A DNA stretch of 64,000 nt from positions 45,134-109,133 of the forward strand of contig CAMPBT010000004.1 in assembly GCA_946641515.1 (NCBI GenBank), given 5' to 3'. The stretch's first letter is position 1, and each line of letters starts with the position of its first letter. Position numbers and translations under genes: made by a program. Under the pieces are notes generated by a model. That model was not told where the DNA came from, did no database searches, and worked only from the letters and a program-made list of their open reading frames with translations. Below, piece after piece: positions 51,678-60,761 of this stretch. The stretch comes from UBA3210 sp002363635. GTDB taxonomy: Bacteria > Bacillota_I > Bacilli_A > RFN20 > CAG-449.

Positions 51678-52439
51678 ATGATTTTATTAATCGATCTAGG
51701 AAATACAAATTTATATGTTGGTGCATATAAAGACGGAAAATTATATAAATCTTTTAGAAAACATTCCAATTTACAATTATCAAGTGATGAATATGGGGAA
51801 ATTCTTAATCAGTTTTTTTATACTGCTAAGTTAGATCCTGAAGCATTTGAAGGCGCACTTATGAGTAGTGTAGTTCCTTCTTTAACTTATACTATAAAAG
51901 AAGCTGTAGAAAATATTCTTAACAAACCTTGTAAAATTTTAGGAAAAGGACTAAAAACAGGACTAAATATTAGAACAGATAATCCTAGTGAAGTCGGCGC
52001 AGACCTTGTTGCAGATGCAGTTGGAGCGGTCAATAAATACCATGCACCTTGTATTATTGCAGATCTAGGTACTGCAACAAAATTAATAGTAGTCGATAAC
52101 AAAGGGGAACTTATTGGTTGCACAATTTCTCTAGGCATTAAAACATCAATGAAAGCATTAACTAATGGTACTGCTCAACTTATGGATGTTAATTTACAAG
52201 CACCTCGTAAAGTAGTAGGTAAAAACTCACCTGATTCAATTAATTCTGGTATAGTCTACGGAACATCTGCAATGATTGAACGTATGGCAGAAATGATTGA
52301 AGAAGAACTTGGTTATAAATGCACATTGATTTTAACAGGTGGATGCGCTCCACTTGTAAAAGATTTATTAAAAGATTTTATCTATGATTCAACTCTAATC
52401 TTAGATGGACTATATCATATCTATTCCAAAAACATCTAA
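51678..52439 (+). CDS. coaX: type III pantothenate kinase
   Basis: 253 aa from the ATG at 51678, with CGGAGG upstream; the frame is open 18 bases earlier. It phosphorylates pantothenate, the first step to coenzyme A. ILLIDLGNTNLYVGAYKDG is the N-terminal phosphate-binding motif of CoaX, followed by GADLVADAVGAVNKY, IIADLGTATKLIVVD and LTGGCAPLVKDLL. Coupled with the ECF-S protein upstream, it traps imported vitamin B5. Confidence 0.95.
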   Translation: MILLIDLGNTNLYVGAYKDGKLYKSFRKHSNLQLSSDEYGEILNQFFYTAKLDPEAFEGALMSSVVPSLTYTIKEAVENILNKPCKILGKGLKTGLNIRTDNPSEVGADLVADAVGAVNKYHAPCIIADLGTATKLIVVDNKGELIGCTISLGIKTSMKALTNGTAQLMDVNLQAPRKVVGKNSPDSINSGIVYGTSAMIERMAEMIEEELGYKCTLILTGGCAPLVKDLLKDFIYDSTLILDGLYHIYSKNI

Positions 52440-52443
52440 CCTT

Positions 52444-52472
52444 AAAGATCACTTTTATAAGTGACCTTTTTT
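52444..52472 (+). terminator. terminator after coaX
   Basis: AAAGATCACTT at 52444-52454 pairs with AAGTGACCTTT at 52459-52469 with one mismatch, followed by Ts. Confidence 0.9.
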
Positions 52473-52555
52473 GTTTATTAATGAATCTAGACTTAACAAT
52501 ATTATTTTTTACATATATAATTTTATTGAAAATTATAAATTCGAGGGGTGTTAGT

Positions 52556-53482
52556 ATGTTTAAAAATCCAGGAAGAAAAATAATAGTATTTGGAAAGATT
52601 TTATTTACAATCTTATTAATCGCGGGCCTAGGCGCTTCTTTATATTTAGGCTATTATTTTTATTTTGTTAAAAAAATTGATCTTATTGAAAATTGGTATT
52701 ATTACTTATGTGTATTAGGTGGAATTCTTCTTTCTCCTTATATTGCATGGGGAATATCAATTTTTGCAGTAGGTTTTGGAGAACTTATTGATAATTCTGC
52801 AGCATTAAGAAAAAATTCTGAAGAAGTCTTATTAAATGATACTAATTTAATTCTTGAAGATATTAGAAGAGAACTTGAAGCTCAAGCAAAAATCGATGCT
52901 TCTAATGAAGAATCAACTTTAGAAAATAATGATGATGTTTCTCCTGAAGTAAAAGAAGATGAAGTTAATCTTATAAAAAACAATGAAGAAGAAAATATTG
53001 AAGAAGAAACAAATAAGCCTACAGAAGAAGTTAACGAACCTTCTAGTTTAGAATCTAATGAACCTAAAGTAGAAGAAAATAATGAACCATCTTTAGAAGA
53101 TAGCAATGAACCTACTATTGAAACTAAAGATCAAGTATCTGAAGAAGTTGAAACTAAAGATCAAGTACCTGAAGAAGATGAAACTAAAGAAAAAGCACCT
53201 GTTGAAATTGATTATGATGCTTTACCTAAAGTCGAATCAGTTGAAAAATATTTTGCAAAATATAAAGAAAAATATGTTCCTAACGAATCATATTTAAAAG
53301 GTGATATTGTTAAATATATTTCAAATAATGAAGTAGTTCCTAAATTTACAAATGGGGTAGTACTTGGAGTTAAAGAGAATACTTTAGTAGATATTATATT
53401 TAAAGTAAATGGTAGATTATTCTTATCAAGTTTAAAGACTGAAAACTTCGAATCATTAAATGTTTCTATCTATAACAAATAA
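52556..53482 (+). CDS. membrane protein with long acidic repeat region, unknown function
   Basis: 308 aa from the ATG at 52556, which has GAGGGG upstream; the open frame begins 75 bases earlier without support. Two hydrophobic segments (about 10-34 and 45-75) are followed by a Glu/Asn/Pro-rich low-complexity region (about 110-225). That region has imperfect repeats such as SNEP, ETKDQV and EE. A small C-terminal domain of about 80 residues (YVPNESYLKGDIVKYISNNE onward) may be SH3-like. The low-complexity part makes homology by eye unreliable. Confidence 0.65.
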   Translation: MFKNPGRKIIVFGKILFTILLIAGLGASLYLGYYFYFVKKIDLIENWYYYLCVLGGILLSPYIAWGISIFAVGFGELIDNSAALRKNSEEVLLNDTNLILEDIRRELEAQAKIDASNEESTLENNDDVSPEVKEDEVNLIKNNEEENIEEETNKPTEEVNEPSSLESNEPKVEENNEPSLEDSNEPTIETKDQVSEEVETKDQVPEEDETKEKAPVEIDYDALPKVESVEKYFAKYKEKYVPNESYLKGDIVKYISNNEVVPKFTNGVVLGVKENTLVDIIFKVNGRLFLSSLKTENFESLNVSIYNK

Positions 53483-53486
53483 TCTT

Positions 53487-53515
53487 AAGATCACATTCTA
53501 AATGTGGTCTTTTTT
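53487..53515 (+). terminator. terminator after the acidic membrane protein gene
   Basis: AAGATCACATT at 53487-53497 pairs with AATGTGGTCTT at 53501-53511, followed by TTTTT. Confidence 0.92.
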
Positions 53516-53671
53516 AACACTTATTGTATATTTTTAATAATTTGGTGATACAAAAGATAGTTTTTGCTACTTGATATACTCATTTTACCCCTATTTTTAA
53601 GGTAATAAGTACTCAATATCTTTTATAAAAGATATAATTTAGATATAATATCAAACGGAGGGTTATATTTT

Positions 53672-55054
53672 ATGAAATTAGATTTTAAGAAATTAGTAAA
53701 ACCTTATGAAAAAGAATCTGTAAGTAAATTACAAGAATATATAAAAATTGATTCAGTTAATGATATGTCTACAGCAAAAGAAGGCCAACCATTTGGTGAA
53801 GGCGTTAAGAATGCTTTAGATTATATGGCAAAGCTTGGTAAAGAAGAAGGCTTTGAAGTTGATACATGCGAAGGTTACTGTACTGAACTTACATATGGTA
53901 CAGGCGATAAGATGATTGGTATTTTTGCTCACGCAGACGTAGTTCCTGCTACAGGTGAATGGAAATATGGACCTTTTGAACCTGTTATTGAAGATGATGT
54001 TATGTATGGTAGAGGTACTTCAGATGATAAAGGACCAGGACTTGCTGCTTTCTATGCAGTTAAAGCATTAAAAGATAATGGTTTAATTGATGGCTATAAA
54101 GTTAGATTAGTTTATGGTGGCGATGAAGAACTTGGTGGTAGATGCTTAGAACATTATTTCCATGTCTTAAATAAACCATCACCTACATATGGCTTTACTC
54201 CAGATGCTGAATTCCCATTAATTTATGGTGAAAAAGGTATCGGTGGTTACATCCACGAATATGAATTAAAGAATGACAACATTATTTCACTTAACGGCGG
54301 TACTGCTGCAAATATTGTTATTGATGAAGCAACAGCATTAGTTAAGAAAGAAAAAGATTTAGATAGACAAATTGCTTCTTATTTCAAATTAATTGGTGTT
54401 AATTTTACAATTAAAGAATCACCAGAATTAAAAGATGTATTAGAAGTAAAAGTCTTTGGTAAAGCTGCACACGGTTCTACTCCAGAATATGGTATCAATG
54501 CTGGCTTATTATTAATTAAATTCTTAGGACATCACTATGGTGATGATGCATTAGAAAAATTATCAGATAACTACATTGAACCAACAGGTAAGAAACTTGG
54601 TGCATATTATGAATCTGAATTCTTACATAATTCAACATATAACGTCGGTATTATTAAAACTGAAGGTAGAACACTTAAATTAACAGTTAATTTTAGATAC
54701 CCAGAAAATGTTGATTTAGATGATGCATGTAGAAAGATTAATGCTCAAAATATTGGTAAAGTTGAATCAATTAAGGGTGGTAAACCATTATTATTTGATC
54801 CAAAGTCACCTATGGTAACTACTTTACTTAAGGCATATCAAGAAGAAAGTGGCGACTACGAAACTCCTGCAATGACCATTGGTGGAGGAACTTACGCAAA
54901 AGAATGTGAAAATACTATCGCTTTTGGTTCACATTTCCCAGGTAGGGCTGATAACATCCACTCACCAAATGAAAATATCCATTTAGAAGATTATTTATCT
55001 TCTCAATATATTTACGCAAGAGCAATTTACGATTTAGGAAAGTTAGAGAAATAA
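53672..55054 (+). CDS. pepV: dipeptidase PepV (M20 family)
   Basis: 460 aa, typical PepV length. It hydrolyses dipeptides in the cytosol with two zinc ions. Metal motifs: GIFAHADVVPATGEW (His), YGRGTSDDKGPGL (bridging Asp), YGGDEELGGR (catalytic Glu pair) and the C-terminal FGSHFPGRADNIHSPNENIH. CGGAGGG precedes the ATG. trmB follows after 4 bp. Confidence 0.94.
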   Translation: MKLDFKKLVKPYEKESVSKLQEYIKIDSVNDMSTAKEGQPFGEGVKNALDYMAKLGKEEGFEVDTCEGYCTELTYGTGDKMIGIFAHADVVPATGEWKYGPFEPVIEDDVMYGRGTSDDKGPGLAAFYAVKALKDNGLIDGYKVRLVYGGDEELGGRCLEHYFHVLNKPSPTYGFTPDAEFPLIYGEKGIGGYIHEYELKNDNIISLNGGTAANIVIDEATALVKKEKDLDRQIASYFKLIGVNFTIKESPELKDVLEVKVFGKAAHGSTPEYGINAGLLLIKFLGHHYGDDALEKLSDNYIEPTGKKLGAYYESEFLHNSTYNVGIIKTEGRTLKLTVNFRYPENVDLDDACRKINAQNIGKVESIKGGKPLLFDPKSPMVTTLLKAYQEESGDYETPAMTIGGGTYAKECENTIAFGSHFPGRADNIHSPNENIHLEDYLSSQYIYARAIYDLGKLEK

Positions 55055-55058
55055 AAAT

Positions 55059-55697
55059 ATGAGATTAAAGAATAGACCTTGGGGCAAAACAGTACTTGAT
55101 AACAACTCAGAATATTATGTACATGATACAAATTTAGACGATGTAAAACTAACTGATTTCTGTTCTAGAGGTTCTTTAGTTCTTGAAATTGGTGCAGGTA
55201 AAGGTGACTTTGTTATTACAATGGCACAGAAATATCCTGATATTAATTTTATTGCAGTTGAAATGCAGTCTATGGCTCTAGCATTTGCATTAAGAAAAAT
55301 CCAAGATAACAAATTAAATAACGTTTTATTTGTTAACTGTGATATGCATTTCTTATTTGAAAAATTACAAGATTATAAGTTTGAAACTATCTTCTTAAAT
55401 TTCTCAGATCCATGGCCAAAGAAAAGACAAAATAAGAGAAGACTTACTTATCCTACAATGTTAAATGAATATTATAAGATTCTTAAAAATGGCGGTAAGC
55501 TCATCTTTAAGTCAGATAACGATGTCTTATTCAATGATTCAGTAGAATATTTAAAAGAATCACCATTTAAGGTTGAATCAATTGTTTATGATTATGATGG
55601 TAATGATCCTTATGATGCTCAAACTGAATATGAAACTAAATTTAGAGGACTAGGTACTCCAATTAAAAGATATATAGTAGTTAAAGAGGAAAAATAA
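55059..55697 (+). CDS. trmB: tRNA (guanine-46-N7)-methyltransferase
   Basis: 212 aa. The SAM-binding motif is LVLEIGAGKGDFVI (about residues 41-54), and the family hallmark LNFSDPWPKKRQNKRR is at about 112-127. It methylates G46 in the tRNA variable loop. It lies 4 bp after pepV and 1 bp before the YtpR-like gene. Confidence 0.96.
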   Translation: MRLKNRPWGKTVLDNNSEYYVHDTNLDDVKLTDFCSRGSLVLEIGAGKGDFVITMAQKYPDINFIAVEMQSMALAFALRKIQDNKLNNVLFVNCDMHFLFEKLQDYKFETIFLNFSDPWPKKRQNKRRLTYPTMLNEYYKILKNGGKLIFKSDNDVLFNDSVEYLKESPFKVESIVYDYDGNDPYDAQTEYETKFRGLGTPIKRYIVVKEEK

Positions 55698-55698
55698 T

Positions 55699-56313
55699 AT
55701 GAAAGCAACTTTCTATTACAATTACATCTTAATCGGTGATGTATTACTTGTTTCTACTGATTCTTCATCATTACCTACTCATTCAAAATCTATCGATAAC
55801 GTCACAGTTGTTTATAGCGGCGATAAGGTAGTAGGAATTAACATTTTTAATTTCTCTGAATATGGAAAATTAAAAACTAATGGAAGAATCCTTTTACCAC
55901 CTAATTCACTTGTAGATATAGTCAATTTAAAGATTGCTCCATTTGGTATTGAACCAATTGATTATGTTACTGAAACAGGATTTAAAGTTGGTGAAATTAT
56001 TGATTGTGTTGAGCATCCTGAATCAGATCACTTACATATTTTAAAAGTTGATTTAGGTAAAGAAGTACTTCAGATTGTCTGCGGTGCAGTCAATGTAAGA
56101 GTAGGATTAAGAGTAGTTGTTGCAACTATCGGAACACATATGATCGATGATTCAGTTATTAAAGAAGGCAAGCTTCTAGGAGTAGAATCATACGGTATGT
56201 GTTGTTCACCAAAGGAACTTGGAATTGATGGAGATTTTATGCCTCATCATTTACTAGAAGTTGACGATAACATTGAACTTGGTAGTGATTTCTTTACATT
56301 AAAAACATTTTAA
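55699..56313 (+). CDS. YtpR-family tRNA-binding-domain protein
   Basis: 204 aa. Residues about 1-85 are the YtpR-specific N-terminal domain. The C-terminal ~110 residues are the OB-fold tRNA-binding domain also found on PheT and MetG: GEIIDCVEHPESDHLHILKV, ICGAVNVRVGLRVVVATIG and MCCSPKELGI. The role of free YtpR is not well defined. It is the last gene of pepV-trmB-ytpR and is followed by a terminator. Confidence 0.9.
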   Translation: MKATFYYNYILIGDVLLVSTDSSSLPTHSKSIDNVTVVYSGDKVVGINIFNFSEYGKLKTNGRILLPPNSLVDIVNLKIAPFGIEPIDYVTETGFKVGEIIDCVEHPESDHLHILKVDLGKEVLQIVCGAVNVRVGLRVVVATIGTHMIDDSVIKEGKLLGVESYGMCCSPKELGIDGDFMPHHLLEVDDNIELGSDFFTLKTF

Positions 56314-56348
56314 TTAAAAAGCTACATTCATAGGCATTTTGTAATATT

Positions 56349-56372
56349 AAACCGGTTTCATACCGGTTTTTT
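56349..56372 (+). terminator. terminator after the YtpR-like gene
   Basis: AAACCGGT at 56349-56356 pairs with ACCGGTTT at 56362-56369, followed by a T-run. Confidence 0.93.
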
Positions 56373-56392
56373 ATATTTAAAATATAATTTTA

Positions 56393-56436
56393 TTGAAATT
56401 AGTTAGCGTGCTAACTTATAATGATTAGCGTGCTAA
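56393..56436 (+). promoter_or_regulatory. MarR promoter with two operators
   Basis: TTGAAA at 56393-56398 and TATAAT at 56417-56422 (18-bp spacer) form the promoter. TTAGCGTGCTAA occurs at 56403-56414, in the spacer, and again at 56425-56436, just after the -10. The centres are 22 bp apart, two helical turns, so dimers would sit on the same face. Confidence 0.85.
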
Positions 56437-56456
56437 CTTTTTATAGGAGGTAGACT

Positions 56457-56888
56457 ATGAAATGCTATCATGTTGGCTATTACATAAAAAAGATTTCCAA
56501 CAATTTTGAAAATTCAAAAAGAACTAACTGCGTAAAATATGATATTACTTCTCAACAAACTAGTATCTTACTTTATTTGTTTAACCATTTAGATGAAAAG
56601 GTTAATCAGAAAACATTAGAACACTATTATGAAATTTCAAGTGCAACCATTTCAGGTATTATCACTAGAATGGAAACAAAAAATTTGATTGCGCGCATCC
56701 CTAATCCAGTAGATAAAAGAGATAAACTTATCACTTTATCAGTTAAAGGTGAAGAAACTGCAAAGGCTATTAAAAAGAGTATTCTAGATTTAGAAGCTAA
56801 AATAGTTAAGGGATTTGATGACAATGAAATTAAAACATTACTTTCTTTCCTAGAAAGAATGTCTATGAATATAAAGGAGGAAAAATAA
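56457..56888 (+). CDS. MarR-family regulator of the adjacent ABC exporter
   Basis: 143 aa, normal MarR size. The winged HTH is seen as VNQKTLEHYYEISSATISGI, then ITRMETKNLIARIPNPVDKR with the wing DPVDKRDKLITLSVKG-like sequence. Two TTAGC-NN-GCTAA operators overlap its promoter, indicating autorepression. Its stop shares a base with the ATG of the exporter gene (TAATG), so all three genes are one operon. The inducer is probably a substrate of the pump. Confidence 0.92.
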   Translation: MKCYHVGYYIKKISNNFENSKRTNCVKYDITSQQTSILLYLFNHLDEKVNQKTLEHYYEISSATISGIITRMETKNLIARIPNPVDKRDKLITLSVKGEETAKAIKKSILDLEAKIVKGFDDNEIKTLLSFLERMSMNIKEEK

Positions 56889-58690
56889 TGAAAATGATTA
56901 AAGTTCTCTTTAAATCAATTAGAGAATACACAAAAGATTCAATCTTTGCGATGTTATTCGTCTTTTTTGAAGTAATTATGGAAATTTCTATGCCATTTTT
57001 AACTTCATTATTAATTGATGAAATTGATCAAGATAAAATTGCTGCGGCTAGAACTATTGGCTTTGATTTTACTAAGATTATTTGGTTGTCAGTAGCTTTA
57101 ATTGCAATGTCATTTATTGCACTTGGCTCAGGTGTTTTATCTGGTAAATATGCAGCCTCTGCATCCGCAGGTTTTGCTAAAAACTTAAGAAAAGATTTAT
57201 TTAAGAAAGTAAATGATTTCTCATTTGCAAATATTGATAAATTCTCATCCTCATCTTTAGTTACTAGATTAACTACTGATGTAACTAATGTTCAAATGGC
57301 ATATATGATGATTATAAGAACTGCTGTTAGAGCACCATTTATGATGATTTTCTCAGTTATTATGGCATTTGTCCAATCACCTCAACTTGCATGGGTATTT
57401 GTTATTGTTGTTCCACTTCTTTTTGGTGCACTTATTGGCATTATGATTGGTGTACATAAAATCTTTAGAAGAATCTTTAAGAAATACGACGCTCTTAATG
57501 AATCTGTACAAGAAAACATTTCAGGTATTAGAACAGTTAAGTCATATGTTAGAGAAGATTATGAAATCAATAAATTCAAAAAAGCTTCAGGTGAAATTAA
57601 GAAAGATTTCACATATGCTGAAAGAATTATTGCTTGGAACCAACCAGTTATGCAATTTGCAATTTTTGCATTAAACTTAGTAATTATTAATGTCGGTGGC
57701 TATTTAATTTTAAAGAATACAACAATAGTTAATGGAGAAGTTAAGCAAGTATTAACTATTGGTAAATTAACTTCATTAATTACTTACGGTATTCAAACAT
57801 TAATGTCACTTATGATGTTATCTATCATCTTCTTAATGATTTTAATGTCTTTAGAAGCTGCTCGACGTATCACAGAAGTTTTAGAAGAACAACCAACTAT
57901 TAAAAACCCAGAAAATCCAGTTTTTGAAGTTAAAGATGGATCAATTGAATTTGAAAATGTTTCATTTAAATATAAAGCTGATGCAGAAAAGAATGCTTTA
58001 GAAAACATTAATCTAAGCATTAAATCTGGTCAAACTATTGGGATTTTAGGTGGTACTGGTTCATCTAAAACTACATTAGTTAACTTAATTTCTCGATTAT
58101 ATGATGTCAGTGAAGGTACTTTAAAAGTAGGTGGAATTGACGTTAAAGAATATGATTTAGATACTTTACGTAACCAAGTTTCTGTAGTTCTTCAAAAGAA
58201 TTTATTATTCTCAGGAACTATTGCTGAAAACTTAAGATGGGGTAACCCAAATGCTACAGATGAAGAATTAAAACAAGCTTGTGATCTTGCTTGTGCATCT
58301 GAATTTATCGAAGGTTTCAACGATAAATATGAAACACACATTGAACAGGGAGGTTCAAATGTCTCTGGTGGTCAAAAACAAAGACTTTGTATTGCTAGAG
58401 CTTTATTAAAGAAGCCAAAAGTTTTAATCTTAGATGACTCAACTTCTGCTGTCGATACAAAAACAGACGCTAAAATTAGAGCGGGATTAAAACAATTTAT
58501 TCCTGAAACAACAAAAATTATTATTGCTCAAAGATTAACTTCAATCCAAGATGCTGATTTAATCATCATGATGGATGGAGGAACTATCATTGATAGAGGT
58601 ACTCATGAAGAGTTAATGAAAAAGAATTCTGAATACAGGGAAACTTACCTTGCTCAAAATCACTTAGCAGAGGAAGGAGGTGCTAAATAA
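56888..58690 (+). CDS. heterodimeric ABC exporter, subunit with degenerate ATP site
   Basis: 600 aa. Six membrane segments (residues 1-310) are followed by an ATPase domain. Walker A is GGTGSSKTTL and the signature is VSGGQKQRL. Walker B reads LILDDSTSAVD, with Asp in place of the catalytic Glu, and the switch region is IAQRLTS, with Gln for the usual His. These are the marks of the degenerate half of heterodimeric exporters such as BmrC/BmrD or TM287/288. The second subunit follows with a short spacer. Multidrug or peptide export is likely. Confidence 0.93.
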   Translation: MKMIKVLFKSIREYTKDSIFAMLFVFFEVIMEISMPFLTSLLIDEIDQDKIAAARTIGFDFTKIIWLSVALIAMSFIALGSGVLSGKYAASASAGFAKNLRKDLFKKVNDFSFANIDKFSSSSLVTRLTTDVTNVQMAYMMIIRTAVRAPFMMIFSVIMAFVQSPQLAWVFVIVVPLLFGALIGIMIGVHKIFRRIFKKYDALNESVQENISGIRTVKSYVREDYEINKFKKASGEIKKDFTYAERIIAWNQPVMQFAIFALNLVIINVGGYLILKNTTIVNGEVKQVLTIGKLTSLITYGIQTLMSLMMLSIIFLMILMSLEAARRITEVLEEQPTIKNPENPVFEVKDGSIEFENVSFKYKADAEKNALENINLSIKSGQTIGILGGTGSSKTTLVNLISRLYDVSEGTLKVGGIDVKEYDLDTLRNQVSVVLQKNLLFSGTIAENLRWGNPNATDEELKQACDLACASEFIEGFNDKYETHIEQGGSNVSGGQKQRLCIARALLKKPKVLILDDSTSAVDTKTDAKIRAGLKQFIPETTKIIIAQRLTSIQDADLIIMMDGGTIIDRGTHEELMKKNSEYRETYLAQNHLAEEGGAK

Positions 58691-58691
58691 T

Positions 58692-60641
58692 ATGCCTAGA
58701 ATGAATATTAAAGGTGGACGTGGAAAAGCTAAAAAAGGCACAATGAAACGTTTACTAGGTAACTTATGGAAAGACTATAATGTCCTTATTATTCTCGTAG
58801 TACTTTGTATTATTATCAATGCAGTTGGTTCTGTTTCTGCTTCTTTCTTCCTTGGAAGAGTTACTTCAATTGTTGAAGAAGCGGTCAATACAGTAAAAAC
58901 AACTTCCTCTATTCCTGCTGAAGGCTTATATGAAAGCGTTCGTGGAAGCTTAATGATGTTATTAATCGTCATGGGTAGCATTTATTTAGTTGCCTTAATT
59001 GCTAACACTATTTTTGGCCAAATTATGGCGGTTATTACACAAGGTTTCTTAGATAAGATTAGAACAAAAATGTTTAGTAAGATGGAAAAACTTCCAATTT
59101 CTTACTTCGATAGAAACCTTCGTGGTGATATCATGTCAACATATACTAACGACGTTGACGCTATTAGACAATTAATTTCTCAAGCTATCCCTCAAGTAAT
59201 TTCAACTATCTTAACAGCTGCATTACTTTTAGGTGTTATGTTAATTAACTCATTATATTTAACAGTCGTTACTTTAATTGGTGTCTTCTTTATTTTCTTT
59301 ACTACTGTCAAAGTCGGCGGTGGTTCTGCAAAATACTTCATGAGACAACAACAAGCAGTTGCTAAAGAAGAAGGCTTTATTGAAGAGATGATGCATGGTC
59401 AAAAGGTAGTTAAGGTCTTCACTCATGAAGAACAAGCTATTGAAGACTTCAACAAATTAAACGAACAATTATTTGATGATATGTATAAGGCTAACGCTTA
59501 CGCTAATGTCTTAGCGCCTATCATCCATAACATCGGTAACATCTTATATGTTGTTATTGCTATCATCGGTACAATAATGTGTATCTATCAACCATTTAAT
59601 AACTTAACTATTACTGGCTTTAGCGCATGGACAGCAGCATCAGTTGTTGCATTCTTAACTGCTGCTAGACAATTTGCAAATAACTTTAACCAAGTTTCAC
59701 AACAAATTAACTCTGTTGTTATGGCTTTAGCAGGTGCTTCTCGTGTCTTTGATTTAATTGACCAAGAAGAAGAGAAAGATGAAGGTTATGTCACATTAGT
59801 TAACGCAAAAATTAATGAAGACGGAACTATTGAAGAAACAACTGAAAGAACAGGCCACTGGGCATGGAAACATCCTCATAGTGATGGCACTCTTACTTAC
59901 ACTGAATTAAAAGGTGATATTAGACTTTCAGATGTTGATTTCGGTTATGTACCAGATAAGATTGTTTTACATAACATTTCTATCTTTGCAAAACCAGGTC
60001 AAAAGATTGCTTTTGTTGGTGCAACAGGTGCAGGTAAAACCACTATTACTAACTTAATTACTAGATTCTATGATTTAGCAGATGGAAAAGTTAGATATGA
60101 TGGAATTAATATCAACAAGATTAAGAAAGCTGATTTAAGAAGATCAATTGGTATGGTCTTACAAGATACATCATTATTTACAGGTACAGTTAAAGAAAAC
60201 ATTAGATATGGTAATCTTGATGCAAGTGATGAAGATATCATCAAAGCTGCAAAGATTGCTAATGCTCATGATTTTATTACTAGACTTCCACAAGGTTACG
60301 ATACAATGTTAACTAACGATGGATCTAACTTATCGCAAGGTCAAAGACAATTACTTTCTATTGCTCGAGCAGCTTTAGCAGACGCTCCAGTATTAATCTT
60401 AGATGAAGCTACTTCATCAATTGATACTCATACAGAACAATTAGTTACTGTTGGTATGGACCAATTAATGGAAGGTAGAACAGTATTTGTCATCGCACAT
60501 AGACTTTCTACAATTCAAAACTCTAATGCTATTATGGTTCTTGATCATGGTTCAATCATTGAAAGAGGAGACCACGAAGACTTAATTAAAGCTAAAGGAA
60601 CATATTATCAGTTATATACTGGTGCATTTGAACTTGAATAG
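58692..60641 (+). CDS. heterodimeric ABC exporter, catalytic subunit
   Basis: 649 aa from the ATG at 58692, with GGAGG about 12 bases upstream; the frame is also open from 58680. Six membrane segments fill the first ~340 residues. A ~45-residue linker (DEGYVTLVNAKINEDGTIEE onward) precedes the ATPase domain, as in other subunits of this type. Walker A GATGAGKTT, Walker B LILDEATSSID with Glu, and switch IAHRLST with His are intact; the signature is LSQGQ rather than LSGGQ. It completes the transporter with the preceding gene. Confidence 0.93.
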   Translation: MPRMNIKGGRGKAKKGTMKRLLGNLWKDYNVLIILVVLCIIINAVGSVSASFFLGRVTSIVEEAVNTVKTTSSIPAEGLYESVRGSLMMLLIVMGSIYLVALIANTIFGQIMAVITQGFLDKIRTKMFSKMEKLPISYFDRNLRGDIMSTYTNDVDAIRQLISQAIPQVISTILTAALLLGVMLINSLYLTVVTLIGVFFIFFTTVKVGGGSAKYFMRQQQAVAKEEGFIEEMMHGQKVVKVFTHEEQAIEDFNKLNEQLFDDMYKANAYANVLAPIIHNIGNILYVVIAIIGTIMCIYQPFNNLTITGFSAWTAASVVAFLTAARQFANNFNQVSQQINSVVMALAGASRVFDLIDQEEEKDEGYVTLVNAKINEDGTIEETTERTGHWAWKHPHSDGTLTYTELKGDIRLSDVDFGYVPDKIVLHNISIFAKPGQKIAFVGATGAGKTTITNLITRFYDLADGKVRYDGININKIKKADLRRSIGMVLQDTSLFTGTVKENIRYGNLDASDEDIIKAAKIANAHDFITRLPQGYDTMLTNDGSNLSQGQRQLLSIARAALADAPVLILDEATSSIDTHTEQLVTVGMDQLMEGRTVFVIAHRLSTIQNSNAIMVLDHGSIIERGDHEDLIKAKGTYYQLYTGAFELE

Positions 60642-60660
60642 TAAAATAAAATCAAATAAA

Positions 60661-60694
60661 AAGTCCGTATAAGTAAAAAAATACGGATTTTTTT
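60661..60694 (+). terminator. terminator of the MarR-exporter operon
   Basis: AAGTCCGTAT at 60661-60670 pairs with ATACGGATTT at 60681-60690 (one G-U), followed by TTTT. An extended -10 for pncB (TGTTATAAT, ending 60733) follows. Confidence 0.9.
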
Positions 60695-60761
60695 GTTGAT
60701 ACAGTTATATTTATATTATAACTTTGTTATAATTAATTCGCTTCAGGAAAGAAGGTATAAT

